From: Cyanobacteria bacterium HKST-UBA02
GTDB lineage: Bacteria > Cyanobacteriota > Vampirovibrionia > Obscuribacterales > Obscuribacteraceae
Direction of reading: 5' to 3'
Assembly (NCBI GenBank): GCA_020431945.1
Contig: JAGQHH010000226.1
Span: 1-15,088 of the forward strand
DNA length: 15,088 nt
The stretch's first letter is position 1; each line of letters starts with the position of its first letter. The translations under genes and the position numbers were made by a program. This document shows positions 1-7,246 of the stretch, in pieces. The notes under the pieces are model-generated. The model was not told where the DNA came from, made no database searches, and saw only the letters and a list, made by a program, of their open reading frames with translations.

Positions 1-661
1 CCTTTTTCAGCTTCTCGTAAGTCGACGACGAGGCTTTCATTCCCAGCGGTTTGAAGATACGCTCGCGCAGGAGCACATGCCAGTCGGATCCGGCTGCTTC
101 CGCCGAGCTCTGTCCGGCGGCCAGGAACATGCAATTCTGATATTCCCACTTCGAGCGGAAGCTGGAGCCCGGGGGCTGATACCGCACACGGTGCAGTATC
201 TCTTTGCTGTCGAAGGGCGAGGCATACCAGAGCCAGCCCATATTGGGCATGCCTGTCCGGTGGCTGAGCAGGTCGCGAACCGTCACTTCCCTGCTCACAT
301 AGGGATCCAAAAGCTCGAAATCAGTCAGATACTGGGTGACCTTGCCGTCCCAGTCCATCTTTTTCTCATCCACCAGCATGCCAATCAAAGCTGCCGTGAA
401 AGCTTTTGTCGTAGAGCCGACCTGGAAGATGGTCTCCTCGTCGACAGCTTCTTTTTTCACAAGTTCTTTTGTTCCGTATCCCCGGGTGAAGACGGTCTCG
501 TCGCCTTTCACTACGGCTATGGCGGCACCGGGAATATGTCCACGTTCCATGGTTTTTTTCATGAAACCATCGAATCTTGCTGGCACGAGCTCGCTTGCTC
601 GGACGGCGCCTGTCGAAATTGTCAGGGCTAGGGCTGCAAAAATGGCTGGCAAGAACTTCAC
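1..661 (-). CDS. Serine beta-lactamase-fold hydrolase (PF00144 family), 3' end off window
   Basis: The first 220 residues of a protein of the class C beta-lactamase/penicillin-binding/esterase superfamily are present; the C-terminus lies beyond base 1. The frame is open from a GTG at 661-659, which follows a GAGGGGA Shine-Dalgarno sequence. Residues 1-22 form a signal peptide (MKFLPAIFAALALTISTGAV). The catalytic S-x-x-K is S83-T-T-K86 inside FQVGSTTKAF, and the second motif Y-x-N is Y174-Q-N176. Other family-typical stretches are GHIPGAAIAVVKGD, DLLSHRTGMP and RIFKPLGM. The third active-site motif (HxG or KTG type) would lie off the window, so completeness cannot be judged. Members act in the periplasm as esterases, D-aminopeptidases/carboxypeptidases or, less often, true beta-lactamases; sequence alone does not decide, and resistance should not be assumed. 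It is divergent from the YbjQ-domain gene. Confidence 0.93.
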   Translation of the reverse strand, partial: MKFLPAIFAALALTISTGAVRASELVPARFDGFMKKTMERGHIPGAAIAVVKGDETVFTRGYGTKELVKKEAVDEETIFQVGSTTKAFTAALIGMLVDEKKMDWDGKVTQYLTDFELLDPYVSREVTVRDLLSHRTGMPNMGWLWYASPFDSKEILHRVRYQPPGSSFRSKWEYQNCMFLAAGQSSAEAAGSDWHVLLRERIFKPLGMKASSSTYEKLKK

Positions 662-754
662 GTGATCCCCTCGGTATCCGGTGACGACCGCCATTAAATC
701 ATATCCAGTAATGATATAAACTATAAAGCTTTCGGTGAGAGAGCGGAGGCGGTA
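662..754. promoter_or_regulatory. Divergent promoter region, hydrolase / YbjQ-domain gene
   Basis: This 93-nt gap separates two divergently transcribed genes and its middle (about 690-728) is much richer in A+T than the surroundings. On the minus strand TATGAT (703-698) is a 5/6 match to a -10 box for the hydrolase. On the plus strand two TATAAA boxes (715-720, 722-727) could serve the YbjQ-domain gene. Neither direction has a convincing -35. The plus-strand gene has a GGAGG at 745-749, five nt before its ATG. The exact promoters are inferred. Confidence 0.45.
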
Positions 755-1483
755 ATGGTCAGGAATTTAAGTCTAGTGGCGGCTGCCGGCAGCCTGTGCC
801 TGATGATTGTGCCTGTTCCTGACAGCCTGGCAGCGCCGTCGGCTCTGAAGCCGGATATGAAGTCGAATCTGTCTATTGATTTTTCGAGGACCGAGCCCTC
901 CACTGTCAAAATATGCCAGCATGAGTTCGGCTATTCTTCGGACCCGACTCCCACCCCTTATCAAACCAGCCCCGGAGCGCCTGCCTACCAGCCTCCCGGT
1001 CGTGCCTACGCCGCTCCCGGAGCAGCGCCGGTGTATCAGATGCAGCAGCCCGTGGCGACCCAGGGCTATGCCCAGATGCAGCAACCCGGCCAGAGTTACG
1101 GGCAACAGCCCATGCAGAGCCAGGCTCCAGCCGTTCAATTTCCCCAGAGCATGATCGTCACTTCCACCATGAATGTGGATGGGTACAGTGTCAGGGAGTA
1201 TAAGGGTATTGTCAGGGGCGTGGCGGTCTACTCCCCCACCATCCTCCAGTCTTTCAAAGCCGGATTCAAGCAGATCATCGGCGGCAATATCGGCAGCTAT
1301 ACTCAGATGTCCGATCGAGCCCGGCAGCAGGCTTACGACCGGATGGTGCAGAATGCGGTGTCCATGGGCGCCAATGCCGTTGTCGGGATGCGCTACGACA
1401 GCTCGGCTTTCAATACAGACAACGACGGCTCCATGGGCACAGAAGTTATGTGCTACGGAACCGCCGTCATTATTGGCCGTTAG
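755..1483 (+). CDS. Exported protein with C-terminal YbjQ/UPF0145 domain
   Basis: This 242-residue protein has three parts. Residues 1-26 form a signal peptide with likely cleavage after SLA. Residues of about 60-130 form a Pro/Gln/Tyr-rich, low-complexity linker with repeated QMQQP blocks. Residues 133-242 form a YbjQ-type domain (PF01906), recognised from the initial strand MIVTSTMNVDGY, EYKGIVRGVAVYSP, the glycine-rich IIGGNIGSY, a helix rich in Arg/Gln, GANAVVGMRYD and the closing GTEVMCYGTAVII. The ATG at 755 has GGAGG five nt upstream. Known YbjQ proteins are about 105 residues, leaderless, form oligomeric rings and have no settled function, despite the old 'heavy-metal-binding' label. 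The signal peptide and disordered linker suggest an extracytoplasmic version. No lipobox is seen: Cys15 is not in an L-x-x-C context. The domain call is firm; its role is unknown. Confidence 0.88.
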   Translation: MVRNLSLVAAAGSLCLMIVPVPDSLAAPSALKPDMKSNLSIDFSRTEPSTVKICQHEFGYSSDPTPTPYQTSPGAPAYQPPGRAYAAPGAAPVYQMQQPVATQGYAQMQQPGQSYGQQPMQSQAPAVQFPQSMIVTSTMNVDGYSVREYKGIVRGVAVYSPTILQSFKAGFKQIIGGNIGSYTQMSDRARQQAYDRMVQNAVSMGANAVVGMRYDSSAFNTDNDGSMGTEVMCYGTAVIIGR

Positions 1484-1533
1484 GACAGCTAGAGGACCAG
1501 CTGTGGGGGAAATCTGTCTGAATAAAGAATCAA

Positions 1534-1561
1534 GGAAGACCAGCTGTGGCTGAGGTCTTCC
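1534..1561 (+). terminator. Strong hairpin, possible terminator without U-tract
   Basis: GGAAGACC (1534-1541) and GGTCTTCC (1554-1561) form a perfect 8-bp stem around a 12-nt loop in which AGC/GCT can pair further. It lies 50 nt after the YbjQ-domain gene. It is not followed by a run of T, so it is not a classic intrinsic terminator; it may protect the 3' end or act with Rho. The motif GACCAGCTGTGG within it (1538-1549) also occurs at 1495-1506, a 12-nt direct repeat 43 nt apart. Confidence 0.4.
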
Positions 1562-1655
1562 CTGACGCTATGCAAAGGCTGGAGATTTGCCTGCTTGATT
1601 TGATGATAAACAGCGATTGTGATTTTCCGGTGATCGAAAAGGAAATAGAATTATC

Positions 1656-1684
1656 TTGTAAACCGGATGTGCCGGCCATATATT
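1656..1684 (+). promoter_or_regulatory. Sigma70-type promoter of the S9 peptidase gene
   Basis: TTGTAA (1656-1661, 4/6 to the -35 consensus) and TATATT (1679-1684, 5/6 to the -10 consensus) are separated by 17 nt. Transcription would start near 1691 and give a leader of about 30 nt before the GTG at 1721, containing the purine-rich AGGAGAAGGG at 1701-1710. The rest of the 237-nt gap from 1484 holds only the hairpin and a short repeat. Confidence 0.55.
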
Positions 1685-1720
1685 GGTTATTCTTGATAAG
1701 AGGAGAAGGGAAAGAGCGCC

Positions 1721-3826
1721 GTGACCGAACTTGTGCTTCTTCTCAAAAGGTTGGCGGTTCTTGCCGTCGCTCTTTCAATAGTCTCCGGGCCCGCCTCCGC
1801 CCAGGAAAGCCTGCGGGAAATCAGAGTCCGGGAGACTGATACCCTATCTGGTGGTGCTGCCCGGCGGCGCCTGGCAGGCTCCATGGTGGCGAAGCAAAAA
1901 GTGAAGCTTCCGGATCAGTTTCATGTCCGGGGCTTGCCTGACATTCCTCTCGAGCTGGCTAACGAGTTGAGCCGTTATACCAATTTTCGGTCGGCGTCCC
2001 TGGCAAGCTGGCACCCATCGAAGCGGGAGATGCTGGTGATCTCCAATCTCAGCCAGAACACCCAGGTGTTCCGGGTGAAGAATCCCGGAGGCAACAGGTT
2101 TCAGCTCACTTTCGAGAAAGACAGCGTGATTTTCAGCTCCGCCCGGGCCCGGACCGCGGCTTACGATCCGATCAATGGGAACTTCTTTGTGTTCAGCAAA
2201 GACCTGGGAGGCACCGAGAACAACCAGAATTATCGTTATGATTTCGAGACCGGTCACATTAGCCTGCTTACCGATGGCAAGTCCCGCAACACGCCCGGGG
2301 TCTTCTCCAACGACGGGCGGCTCATCGCTTACGAGAGCAACCGCCGCAACGGGCGCGACATGGATCTCTATCTGGTGGACCCTCGTGATCCTGCTTCAGA
2401 CCGGATGCTTACCCAGGTAGGCGGCAGCGGCTGGACGATCCTGGACTGGTCCCCGGACGACCGCAAGATCCTCGTGCGCAAGCACCGCTCCGTGGTGGAG
2501 AGCTATATCTGGCAGTTCGATTCCCAGACCGGCGTCGCTGATCTGATTGCGCCCACCTCGGGTGCCGTGGAGATCTCCTACCGAAATGCCTGTTACAGCA
2601 AAGACGGCAAGGGGCTCTATGTCCTCACCGACAAGGATTCGGAATTCCTGCGCCTGGCTTATCTGGATCTCGCCACCGGCAAGCATACTTATCTTTCTCC
2701 GGCCATCGACTGGGATGTGGACAAGTTCGCCCTCAGCAAGGACCGCAGCAAGATTGCCTATACCACCAACGAGAACGGCCTCAGTGTTCTCCATGTCTAC
2801 AATGTGGAAGACCAGACCACCAGGAATTTCTCGGAGCTGCCATCCGGAATCGTGTCATCCATGGAGTGGCACAGGAATGGTGTCGATCTCGGTTTTTCCT
2901 TCGACTCGCGCAAATCTCCGCATGATGCTTATTCCATCGATGCCGAGAGCGGCGAGTTGAGCCGCTGGACCGAGAGCGAGACCGGCGGCATCAATGCCGA
3001 GACCTTCGACGAGCCGGACCTGGTCAAATGGACCAGCACGGACAAGCTTTCTTTCTATGGCTATGTTTACCGACCGCCCGCCACCTTCAAGGGCAAGCGA
3101 CCGGTGATCGTCTATTTCCATGGTGGTCCGGAAGGTCAGTATCGTCCCGGTTTTATCGGACGAAGCAATTATTTCATCAGCGAGCTGGGGATCGCCATGG
3201 TCTTCCCCAATGTCCGGGGATCGTCAGGTTATGGCAAGACGTTTTTGCGTCTCGATGACGGTCTTCTGAGAGCCAATACCTATGAGGATATGAAAACCAC
3301 CATCGACTGGATCAAGACCCAGGAAGATCTGGATCCGGACCGGGTGATGATCATGGGCAGGAGCTATGGTGGCTATATGGCTCTTGCCGGGGCGGCCCTC
3401 TATTCGGATCGGATTCGTTGCGCCGTCGATTATGTCGGACCCTCGAACCTGGCTACCTTTCTCGAGAACACTTCCGGCTATCGCCGCAATCTCCGGCGCG
3501 CCGAATACGGTGACGAGCGGGAGCCCGAGGTCAGGGAATATCTGGAGAGCATCGCCCCTCTGAATAAAGCCGATCAGATCAAGATCCCGCTTCTCGTAGT
3601 TCAGGGTGCCAATGACCCCCGGGTGCCGGAGAGCGAGTCCAGGCAGATAGTCAAGCAGGTGGAGAAATCCGGCGTGCCTATCTGGTACCTGGTGGTGGAA
3701 GGCGCCGGTCATACATTCAAGAAAAAGCCCCTGGTGGACGCCTCTTATTTTGCCACTGTCGCTTTCGTCAAACAGTTCCTTCTCTCCGAGGGGGTCAGTG
3801 TCAGACGCGAGGAGACGAGGCTCTAA
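1721..3826 (+). CDS. Exported S9 family peptidase (prolyl oligopeptidase / acylaminoacyl-peptidase type)
   Basis: This 701-residue protein has a signal peptide (residues 1-27, cleavage after PASA), an N-terminal beta-propeller of about 400 residues made of PD40/TolB-like blades (for example FSNDGRLIAYESNRRNGRDMD and WSPDDRKILVRKH), and a C-terminal alpha/beta-hydrolase peptidase domain. The catalytic triad is visible: Ser548 in GRSYGGY, Asp632 in GANDPRVP and His664 in GAGHTFKK. HGGP at residues 467-470 supplies the oxyanion side. Length and order match the family. Such enzymes cleave oligopeptides, often after Pro or Ala, or remove acylated N-terminal residues; the signal peptide places this one in the periplasm or outside. 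It starts at GTG with a rather distant ribosome-binding sequence. Its TAA abuts the stop of the convergent MFS gene with no spacer and no terminator. Confidence 0.95.
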   Translation: MTELVLLLKRLAVLAVALSIVSGPASAQESLREIRVRETDTLSGGAARRRLAGSMVAKQKVKLPDQFHVRGLPDIPLELANELSRYTNFRSASLASWHPSKREMLVISNLSQNTQVFRVKNPGGNRFQLTFEKDSVIFSSARARTAAYDPINGNFFVFSKDLGGTENNQNYRYDFETGHISLLTDGKSRNTPGVFSNDGRLIAYESNRRNGRDMDLYLVDPRDPASDRMLTQVGGSGWTILDWSPDDRKILVRKHRSVVESYIWQFDSQTGVADLIAPTSGAVEISYRNACYSKDGKGLYVLTDKDSEFLRLAYLDLATGKHTYLSPAIDWDVDKFALSKDRSKIAYTTNENGLSVLHVYNVEDQTTRNFSELPSGIVSSMEWHRNGVDLGFSFDSRKSPHDAYSIDAESGELSRWTESETGGINAETFDEPDLVKWTSTDKLSFYGYVYRPPATFKGKRPVIVYFHGGPEGQYRPGFIGRSNYFISELGIAMVFPNVRGSSGYGKTFLRLDDGLLRANTYEDMKTTIDWIKTQEDLDPDRVMIMGRSYGGYMALAGAALYSDRIRCAVDYVGPSNLATFLENTSGYRRNLRRAEYGDEREPEVREYLESIAPLNKADQIKIPLLVVQGANDPRVPESESRQIVKQVEKSGVPIWYLVVEGAGHTFKKKPLVDASYFATVAFVKQFLLSEGVSVRREETRL

Positions 3827-5281
3827 TCAGCGCCTGGGGCTCATTGTAGAGAATGGAACAACCAGAAAGGTCAGGGCGAGCACCAGGGCGAGACCACCGC
3901 AGGCTGCCATGGTCACAGGAGCTCCGATCTGCGAGGCGAGATAGCCCACGACCAGCCCGCCCACAGGACCGAGACCGGAGATGACGATCATCCAGACCGA
4001 GAGCACCTGGCCCCGGTATTGATCTTCTACGGAGAGCTGAATGACGGCATTGCTGGCGCTCAGTTGCATGGTGCTGCAGAAGCCGATGATGGCGGTGAGC
4101 AGGCAGGATAGCAGGAAGTGCCGGGAGAGGGAGAAAGCGATGAGGGCCAGGGCGAAGCCGATACTGGCATAGACGATGCCCCGGCCGAGTCTGTCCTGGC
4201 CTTTGCCCCGGTTAGCGAGCAGGAGGGCGGCTACGAAGGAGCCCAGGGCTGCTCCTGACATGAGCATGCCGAAGCCGTCTATCTGCCGGCTCAGGACCGT
4301 CTTGGCGAATACCGGCATGAGCACCAGGTACTGCATGCAGAGAAGGCTTGACACCGTACCCAGTGCAAAAATCCGGAGCACATTCTTATTGGCGACGATG
4401 AATTTCATTGCAGCCGGTATCGAGTGCAGCGGCTTTTTCTTGCTGCCCCCGCTCTTATTGGGCGGCTCGGCACCGGCTTTGATCTTGAAAAGTGCCCACA
4501 TGACGAAGAGATAGCTCAGGGCATTGAGAAGGAAACAGGTGCCTTCCCCGACTCGGGAGCCCAGAAAATGGACCACGAAGATAGCTATGACCGGACCCAG
4601 GGAGCGGGAAGCGTGAAAGCTCGAGGTGTTCAGGCTGACAGCATTGACAAGGTCCCGGCGTTTCACCAGGTTGAAAGTGAAAGCTTGCTTGGCCGGCATG
4701 TCGAAAGCGTTGACTATACCCAGCAGAGTGGCCAGGACGCAGACATGCCAGAGCTCCACCACGCCGGTGACGGTCAGGACACCCAGGGCGAGCGCCTGGA
4801 TGGTCATGGCTACTTTGGTCCACCAGAGGATTTTCTTGCGCTGGAAATTGTCTGCGAGCCAGCCGGCAGCCAGACCGAGAAAGAGCACCGGTGACTGGCG
4901 TAGAAAATTGACCAGCCCCAGCATGAAAGCCGAGTCGGAAAGCTCGAAAACCAGCCAGCTGATGGCAGTCATCTGGATCCAGGAGCCGCAATTGGATATC
5001 AGCTGGCTGGTGGCGTAGATCCGGTAATCAGGATTTCGTAGAGAACGAAAGGTTGTTGCAAGGACCAGGCGGCTCTTGCTCGGGCGTGTTTTCGTATTTG
5101 AAGCGCCTGTGCCTTCGCTATTCTCGTCTTTTCTGATGATTCCCTGCCCGGCTCTGTGCGGCTTTCCGGTAAGACCTCCTGGGTATTGTACAATTTTAGT
5201 CGACTTACGCAGCAGGAGCCTAATGGGTAAAGACGCATACACTGTGAGCAGGGGCGAAGGTCCGATCCTCGCTACCGCCAT
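3827..5281 (-). CDS. MFS transporter, EntS-like / MFS_3 type
   Basis: This is a 12-helix-type major facilitator. Recognisable stretches are FRSLRNPDYRIY just before TM1, LISNCGSWIQMTAISWLVF, the loop 2-3 motif GWLADNFQRKK (a motif A variant, residues 140-150 of the longest frame), and SVEDQYRGQVLSVW late in the second half. These match the PF05977 family of drug or siderophore exporters; the substrate cannot be inferred. The start is unresolved. The coordinates give the longest frame (ATG 5281), whose first 75 or so residues lack family character and overlap the start of the divergent hydrolase gene by 59 nt. The only other standard in-frame start before TM1 is GTG at 5242. Neither has a Shine-Dalgarno sequence. 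An AGGAGGT at 5180-5174 has no ATG, GTG or TTG behind it; ATC codons at 5140-5135 would give a typical N-terminus. The gene is convergent with the S9 peptidase gene. Confidence 0.88.
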   Translation of the reverse strand: MAVARIGPSPLLTVYASLPIRLLLRKSTKIVQYPGGLTGKPHRAGQGIIRKDENSEGTGASNTKTRPSKSRLVLATTFRSLRNPDYRIYATSQLISNCGSWIQMTAISWLVFELSDSAFMLGLVNFLRQSPVLFLGLAAGWLADNFQRKKILWWTKVAMTIQALALGVLTVTGVVELWHVCVLATLLGIVNAFDMPAKQAFTFNLVKRRDLVNAVSLNTSSFHASRSLGPVIAIFVVHFLGSRVGEGTCFLLNALSYLFVMWALFKIKAGAEPPNKSGGSKKKPLHSIPAAMKFIVANKNVLRIFALGTVSSLLCMQYLVLMPVFAKTVLSRQIDGFGMLMSGAALGSFVAALLLANRGKGQDRLGRGIVYASIGFALALIAFSLSRHFLLSCLLTAIIGFCSTMQLSASNAVIQLSVEDQYRGQVLSVWMIVISGLGPVGGLVVGYLASQIGAPVTMAACGGLALVLALTFLVVPFSTMSPRR

Positions 5282-6017
5282 TCATAATGGTCACGAGGTT
5301 CGTCCGGAGCTGTCGGATTTATTCGCCCTTTCCGAAGACGAGAGGCTCCGGGAAGAGGACCCTTTCACCGGGCGCTGGACTTATGTCAGCCCTAACCGCA
5401 TCATTCTCAACCGCTCCCGCTTCGAGGTCGATCTCAATCGACCCAGGGAAAAAGCCGTTTATATCAAGCCCGAGGACTGCTGGGGGTTGAATGTCTGGAA
5501 GAGCCCTCCGGATGACGCCACTGTCGAGGCTTCCCTGGCGCTTTACGATCGATTTTACGAAGATGTAAAAAGCGTTCTCACCGAGCTTGAAACCAGATAT
5601 GGTGGCTTCGTGGTCTACGATATCCATTCCTACAATCACCGGCGAAACGGTCGGGAAGAGGAGCCGGAAGATCCAATGAGCAATCCCGAGGTGAATCTCG
5701 GCACCGGCTCCATGGATCGCGAGTTCTGGGCTCCGGTGGCGGATGTTTTCATGGACTGCATGTCCCGTTTCGATTTTTCCGGACGCAATCTCGATGTCAG
5801 GGAGAATGTCAAATTCAAGGGAGGCTGGCTTTCCCAGTGGGTGCACCAGAATTTTCCGCGCACCGGCTGCTGCCTGGCTATCGAATTCAAGAAGATATAT
5901 ATGGATGAGTGGACCGGTGAGCCGTTCGAAGAGCGAATCGAGCTTATCCGCCGGGCTCTCGATATGACCGTCAAGCCGGTCGGCGAAGGGCTCGTTAAAG
6001 TACTGGCGACCGCCTGA
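5223..6017 (+). CDS. N-formylglutamate amidohydrolase-like zinc hydrolase
   Basis: This 264-residue protein belongs to the N-formylglutamate amidohydrolase family (PF05013). Supporting motifs in order are H21-N-G-H24 after the first strand, E45-D46-P-F-T-G, N63-R-S-R-F-E-V-D-L-N72-R (the substrate-arginine/asparagine region) and D133-I-H135-S136, the second metal-ligand segment. Characterised members hydrolyse N-formyl-L-glutamate to formate and glutamate in histidine degradation. No hut gene is nearby; instead the gene is followed, 11 nt downstream, by a glutathione-synthetase-like ligase. That pairing suggests a peptide or amide substrate other than formylglutamate. The ATG at 5223 is chosen because AGGAG (5214-5218) is four nt upstream and TACAAT (5189-5194) could be its -10. 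The frame is open further upstream (to 5076), but that extension lacks homology. There is no signal peptide, so it is cytoplasmic. Confidence 0.87.
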   Translation: MGKDAYTVSRGEGPILATAIHNGHEVRPELSDLFALSEDERLREEDPFTGRWTYVSPNRIILNRSRFEVDLNRPREKAVYIKPEDCWGLNVWKSPPDDATVEASLALYDRFYEDVKSVLTELETRYGGFVVYDIHSYNHRRNGREEEPEDPMSNPEVNLGTGSMDREFWAPVADVFMDCMSRFDFSGRNLDVRENVKFKGGWLSQWVHQNFPRTGCCLAIEFKKIYMDEWTGEPFEERIELIRRALDMTVKPVGEGLVKVLATA

Positions 6018-6028
6018 GGAGGACCTCT

Positions 6029-7075
6029 ATGCGAATCGGATTCTTCGTCAACGATGTCATGACAGAGGAGGTGGGCTATACCACTAATCGCCTCGCCATG
6101 GCTGCCATTCATAGAGGGCACGAGGCCTGGGTGATCGAGGCTACGGGCTTCAAGTACGATCAGGACGACAAGGTCAAAGCCGTGGCTCGTCACGTTCCCA
6201 AGAGTAAGTATAAGACCACCGAGCAGTATCTGCGTGATTTGCAGGGCAGTCAGGCGCGGAAGGAGAAAATCGTCGTCGACGATCTGGACATTCTTTTTCT
6301 GCGCAACGACCCAAGCGCCGAGCCCGATGCCAGGCACTGGGCCAAGTATGTCGGCATCGATTTCGGGCGGGCGGCCATGCGTCATGGCGTAATCGTCCTG
6401 AACGATCCCAATGGTCTCTCCAAGGCTCTCAACAAGATGTACTTCCAGCTCTATCCGGAAGAAGTGAGACCGCGCACCGTTATTACCAGGCAACGCGATC
6501 AGATCAAAGACTTCGCCAAGCAGCACGGCGGACCGATTATTCTCAAGCCCCTGCAAGGCTCCGGCGGTCAGGGCGTGTTCATCGTCCGCAAGGACGAGCT
6601 CGCCAATCTCAACCAGATCGTCGATGCTCTGGGAAAAGGCGGTTATATCATCGCCCAGGAATATCTTCCGGAAGCCGCTAAAGGCGATACCAGGCTGTTT
6701 TTGATGAACGGTCAGCCCCTGCGCTACAAAGGCAAGTATGCGGCCTTCCGCAGAGTCGGCGCCGCCGATGATATCAGGAGCAATGTTCATGCCGGCGGCA
6801 CCATCGTGCAGGCCGAGATCACCGACGAGATGCTGGAAGTCGCCGAAATCGTCCGCCCGAAGATCGTTCAGGACGGGATGTTCCTGGTCGGGCTCGATAT
6901 CGTCGGCAAAAAGCTCATGGAGATCAATGTATTCAGTCCCGGCGGTCTGGGTAGCGCCCAGAAATTCGAAGGAGTGAACTTCAGCCATGCCGTGCTTCAG
7001 GCTCTCGAGCGCAAGGCTGATTATATGCGCTATTACAGGCGCAACTTCGACAACGTCGAGATGGCTACTCTTTGA
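6029..7075 (+). CDS. Glutathione synthetase-like ATP-grasp ligase
   Basis: This 348-residue protein aligns over most of its length with bacterial GshB by recall. The N-terminal GSH_synth domain begins MRIGFFVND and carries DILFLRNDPS and GVIVLNDPNGLSKALNKMY. The ATP-grasp domain carries ILKPLQGSGGQGVF (K173 binds ATP), QEYLPEAAKGDTRLF, the R-S-N-x-H-A-G-G segment, VGLDIVG and the metal ligands E298 and N300 in MEINVFSPGG. GshB joins gamma-glutamylcysteine to glycine. No gshA partner is present and the neighbour is a formylglutamate-amidohydrolase-like enzyme, so a different peptide or amide bond may be made. The ATG at 6029 follows GAGGAGG and lies 11 nt after the upstream stop, so the two genes form an operon. 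The C-terminal tail after about residue 325 is basic and aromatic (YMRYYRRNF) and not typical of GshB. Confidence 0.9.
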   Translation: MRIGFFVNDVMTEEVGYTTNRLAMAAIHRGHEAWVIEATGFKYDQDDKVKAVARHVPKSKYKTTEQYLRDLQGSQARKEKIVVDDLDILFLRNDPSAEPDARHWAKYVGIDFGRAAMRHGVIVLNDPNGLSKALNKMYFQLYPEEVRPRTVITRQRDQIKDFAKQHGGPIILKPLQGSGGQGVFIVRKDELANLNQIVDALGKGGYIIAQEYLPEAAKGDTRLFLMNGQPLRYKGKYAAFRRVGAADDIRSNVHAGGTIVQAEITDEMLEVAEIVRPKIVQDGMFLVGLDIVGKKLMEINVFSPGGLGSAQKFEGVNFSHAVLQALERKADYMRYYRRNFDNVEMATL

Positions 7076-7103
7076 ATCGGGCACCGCATATAGTATCGTG
7101 CAT

Positions 7104-7131
7104 TTGACATTTTGATAAAATGTGCTATACT
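7104..7131 (+). promoter_or_regulatory. Consensus sigma70 promoter with 17-bp palindromic operator in spacer
   Basis: TTGACA (7104-7109, 6/6) is followed after 16 nt by TATACT (7126-7131, 5/6), with a TG one base before the -10 (extended -10). It is the best promoter in the window. A perfect inverted repeat, ACATTTT-GAT-AAAATGT (7107-7123), fills the spacer and overlaps the end of the -35. A dimeric regulator bound there would cover RNA polymerase contacts, so repression is the simplest reading. The start of transcription would be near 7138, giving a leader of about 110 nt. Confidence 0.8.
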
Positions 7132-7168
7132 TAATATGGTGACGTTCGTCCACCTATATCGATCTATG

Positions 7169-7193
7169 CGGGAAGCGGCTAGGCTGCTGCCCG
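7169..7193 (+). other. Leader hairpin upstream of the helical-repeat gene
   Basis: CGGGAAGCGG (7169-7178) pairs with CTGCTGCCCG (7184-7193) around the five-nt loop CTAGG, with one mismatch and one G-U pair. It sits in the middle of the predicted 5' leader, about 50 nt before the Shine-Dalgarno sequence. No T-run follows, so it is not an intrinsic terminator. It may stabilise the mRNA or be a regulatory element; no known riboswitch class is recognised. Confidence 0.45.
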
Positions 7194-7246
7194 GATTTAG
7201 AGCATATGTATTAACTAGAGCACGCACATGAAGGAGGTGAGAAAAT

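Noticed and set aside
1546..1839. 97-codon plus-strand frame between the YbjQ and S9 peptidase genes
   Set aside because: It starts inside the hairpin, runs into the peptidase gene in another frame, contains the peptidase promoter and shows no family features or ribosome-binding sequence.
5174..5180. Perfect AGGAGGT on the minus strand as the MFS ribosome-binding site
   Set aside because: No ATG, GTG or TTG lies within a usable distance in any frame; kept only as part of the start-site puzzle.
5636..7153. Long (505-codon) open frame on the minus strand
   Set aside because: It is antisense to the hydrolase and ligase genes, both of which have clear family motifs on the plus strand. Its translation shows no coherent domain, and it appears to be an open-frame by-product of GC-rich codon use.
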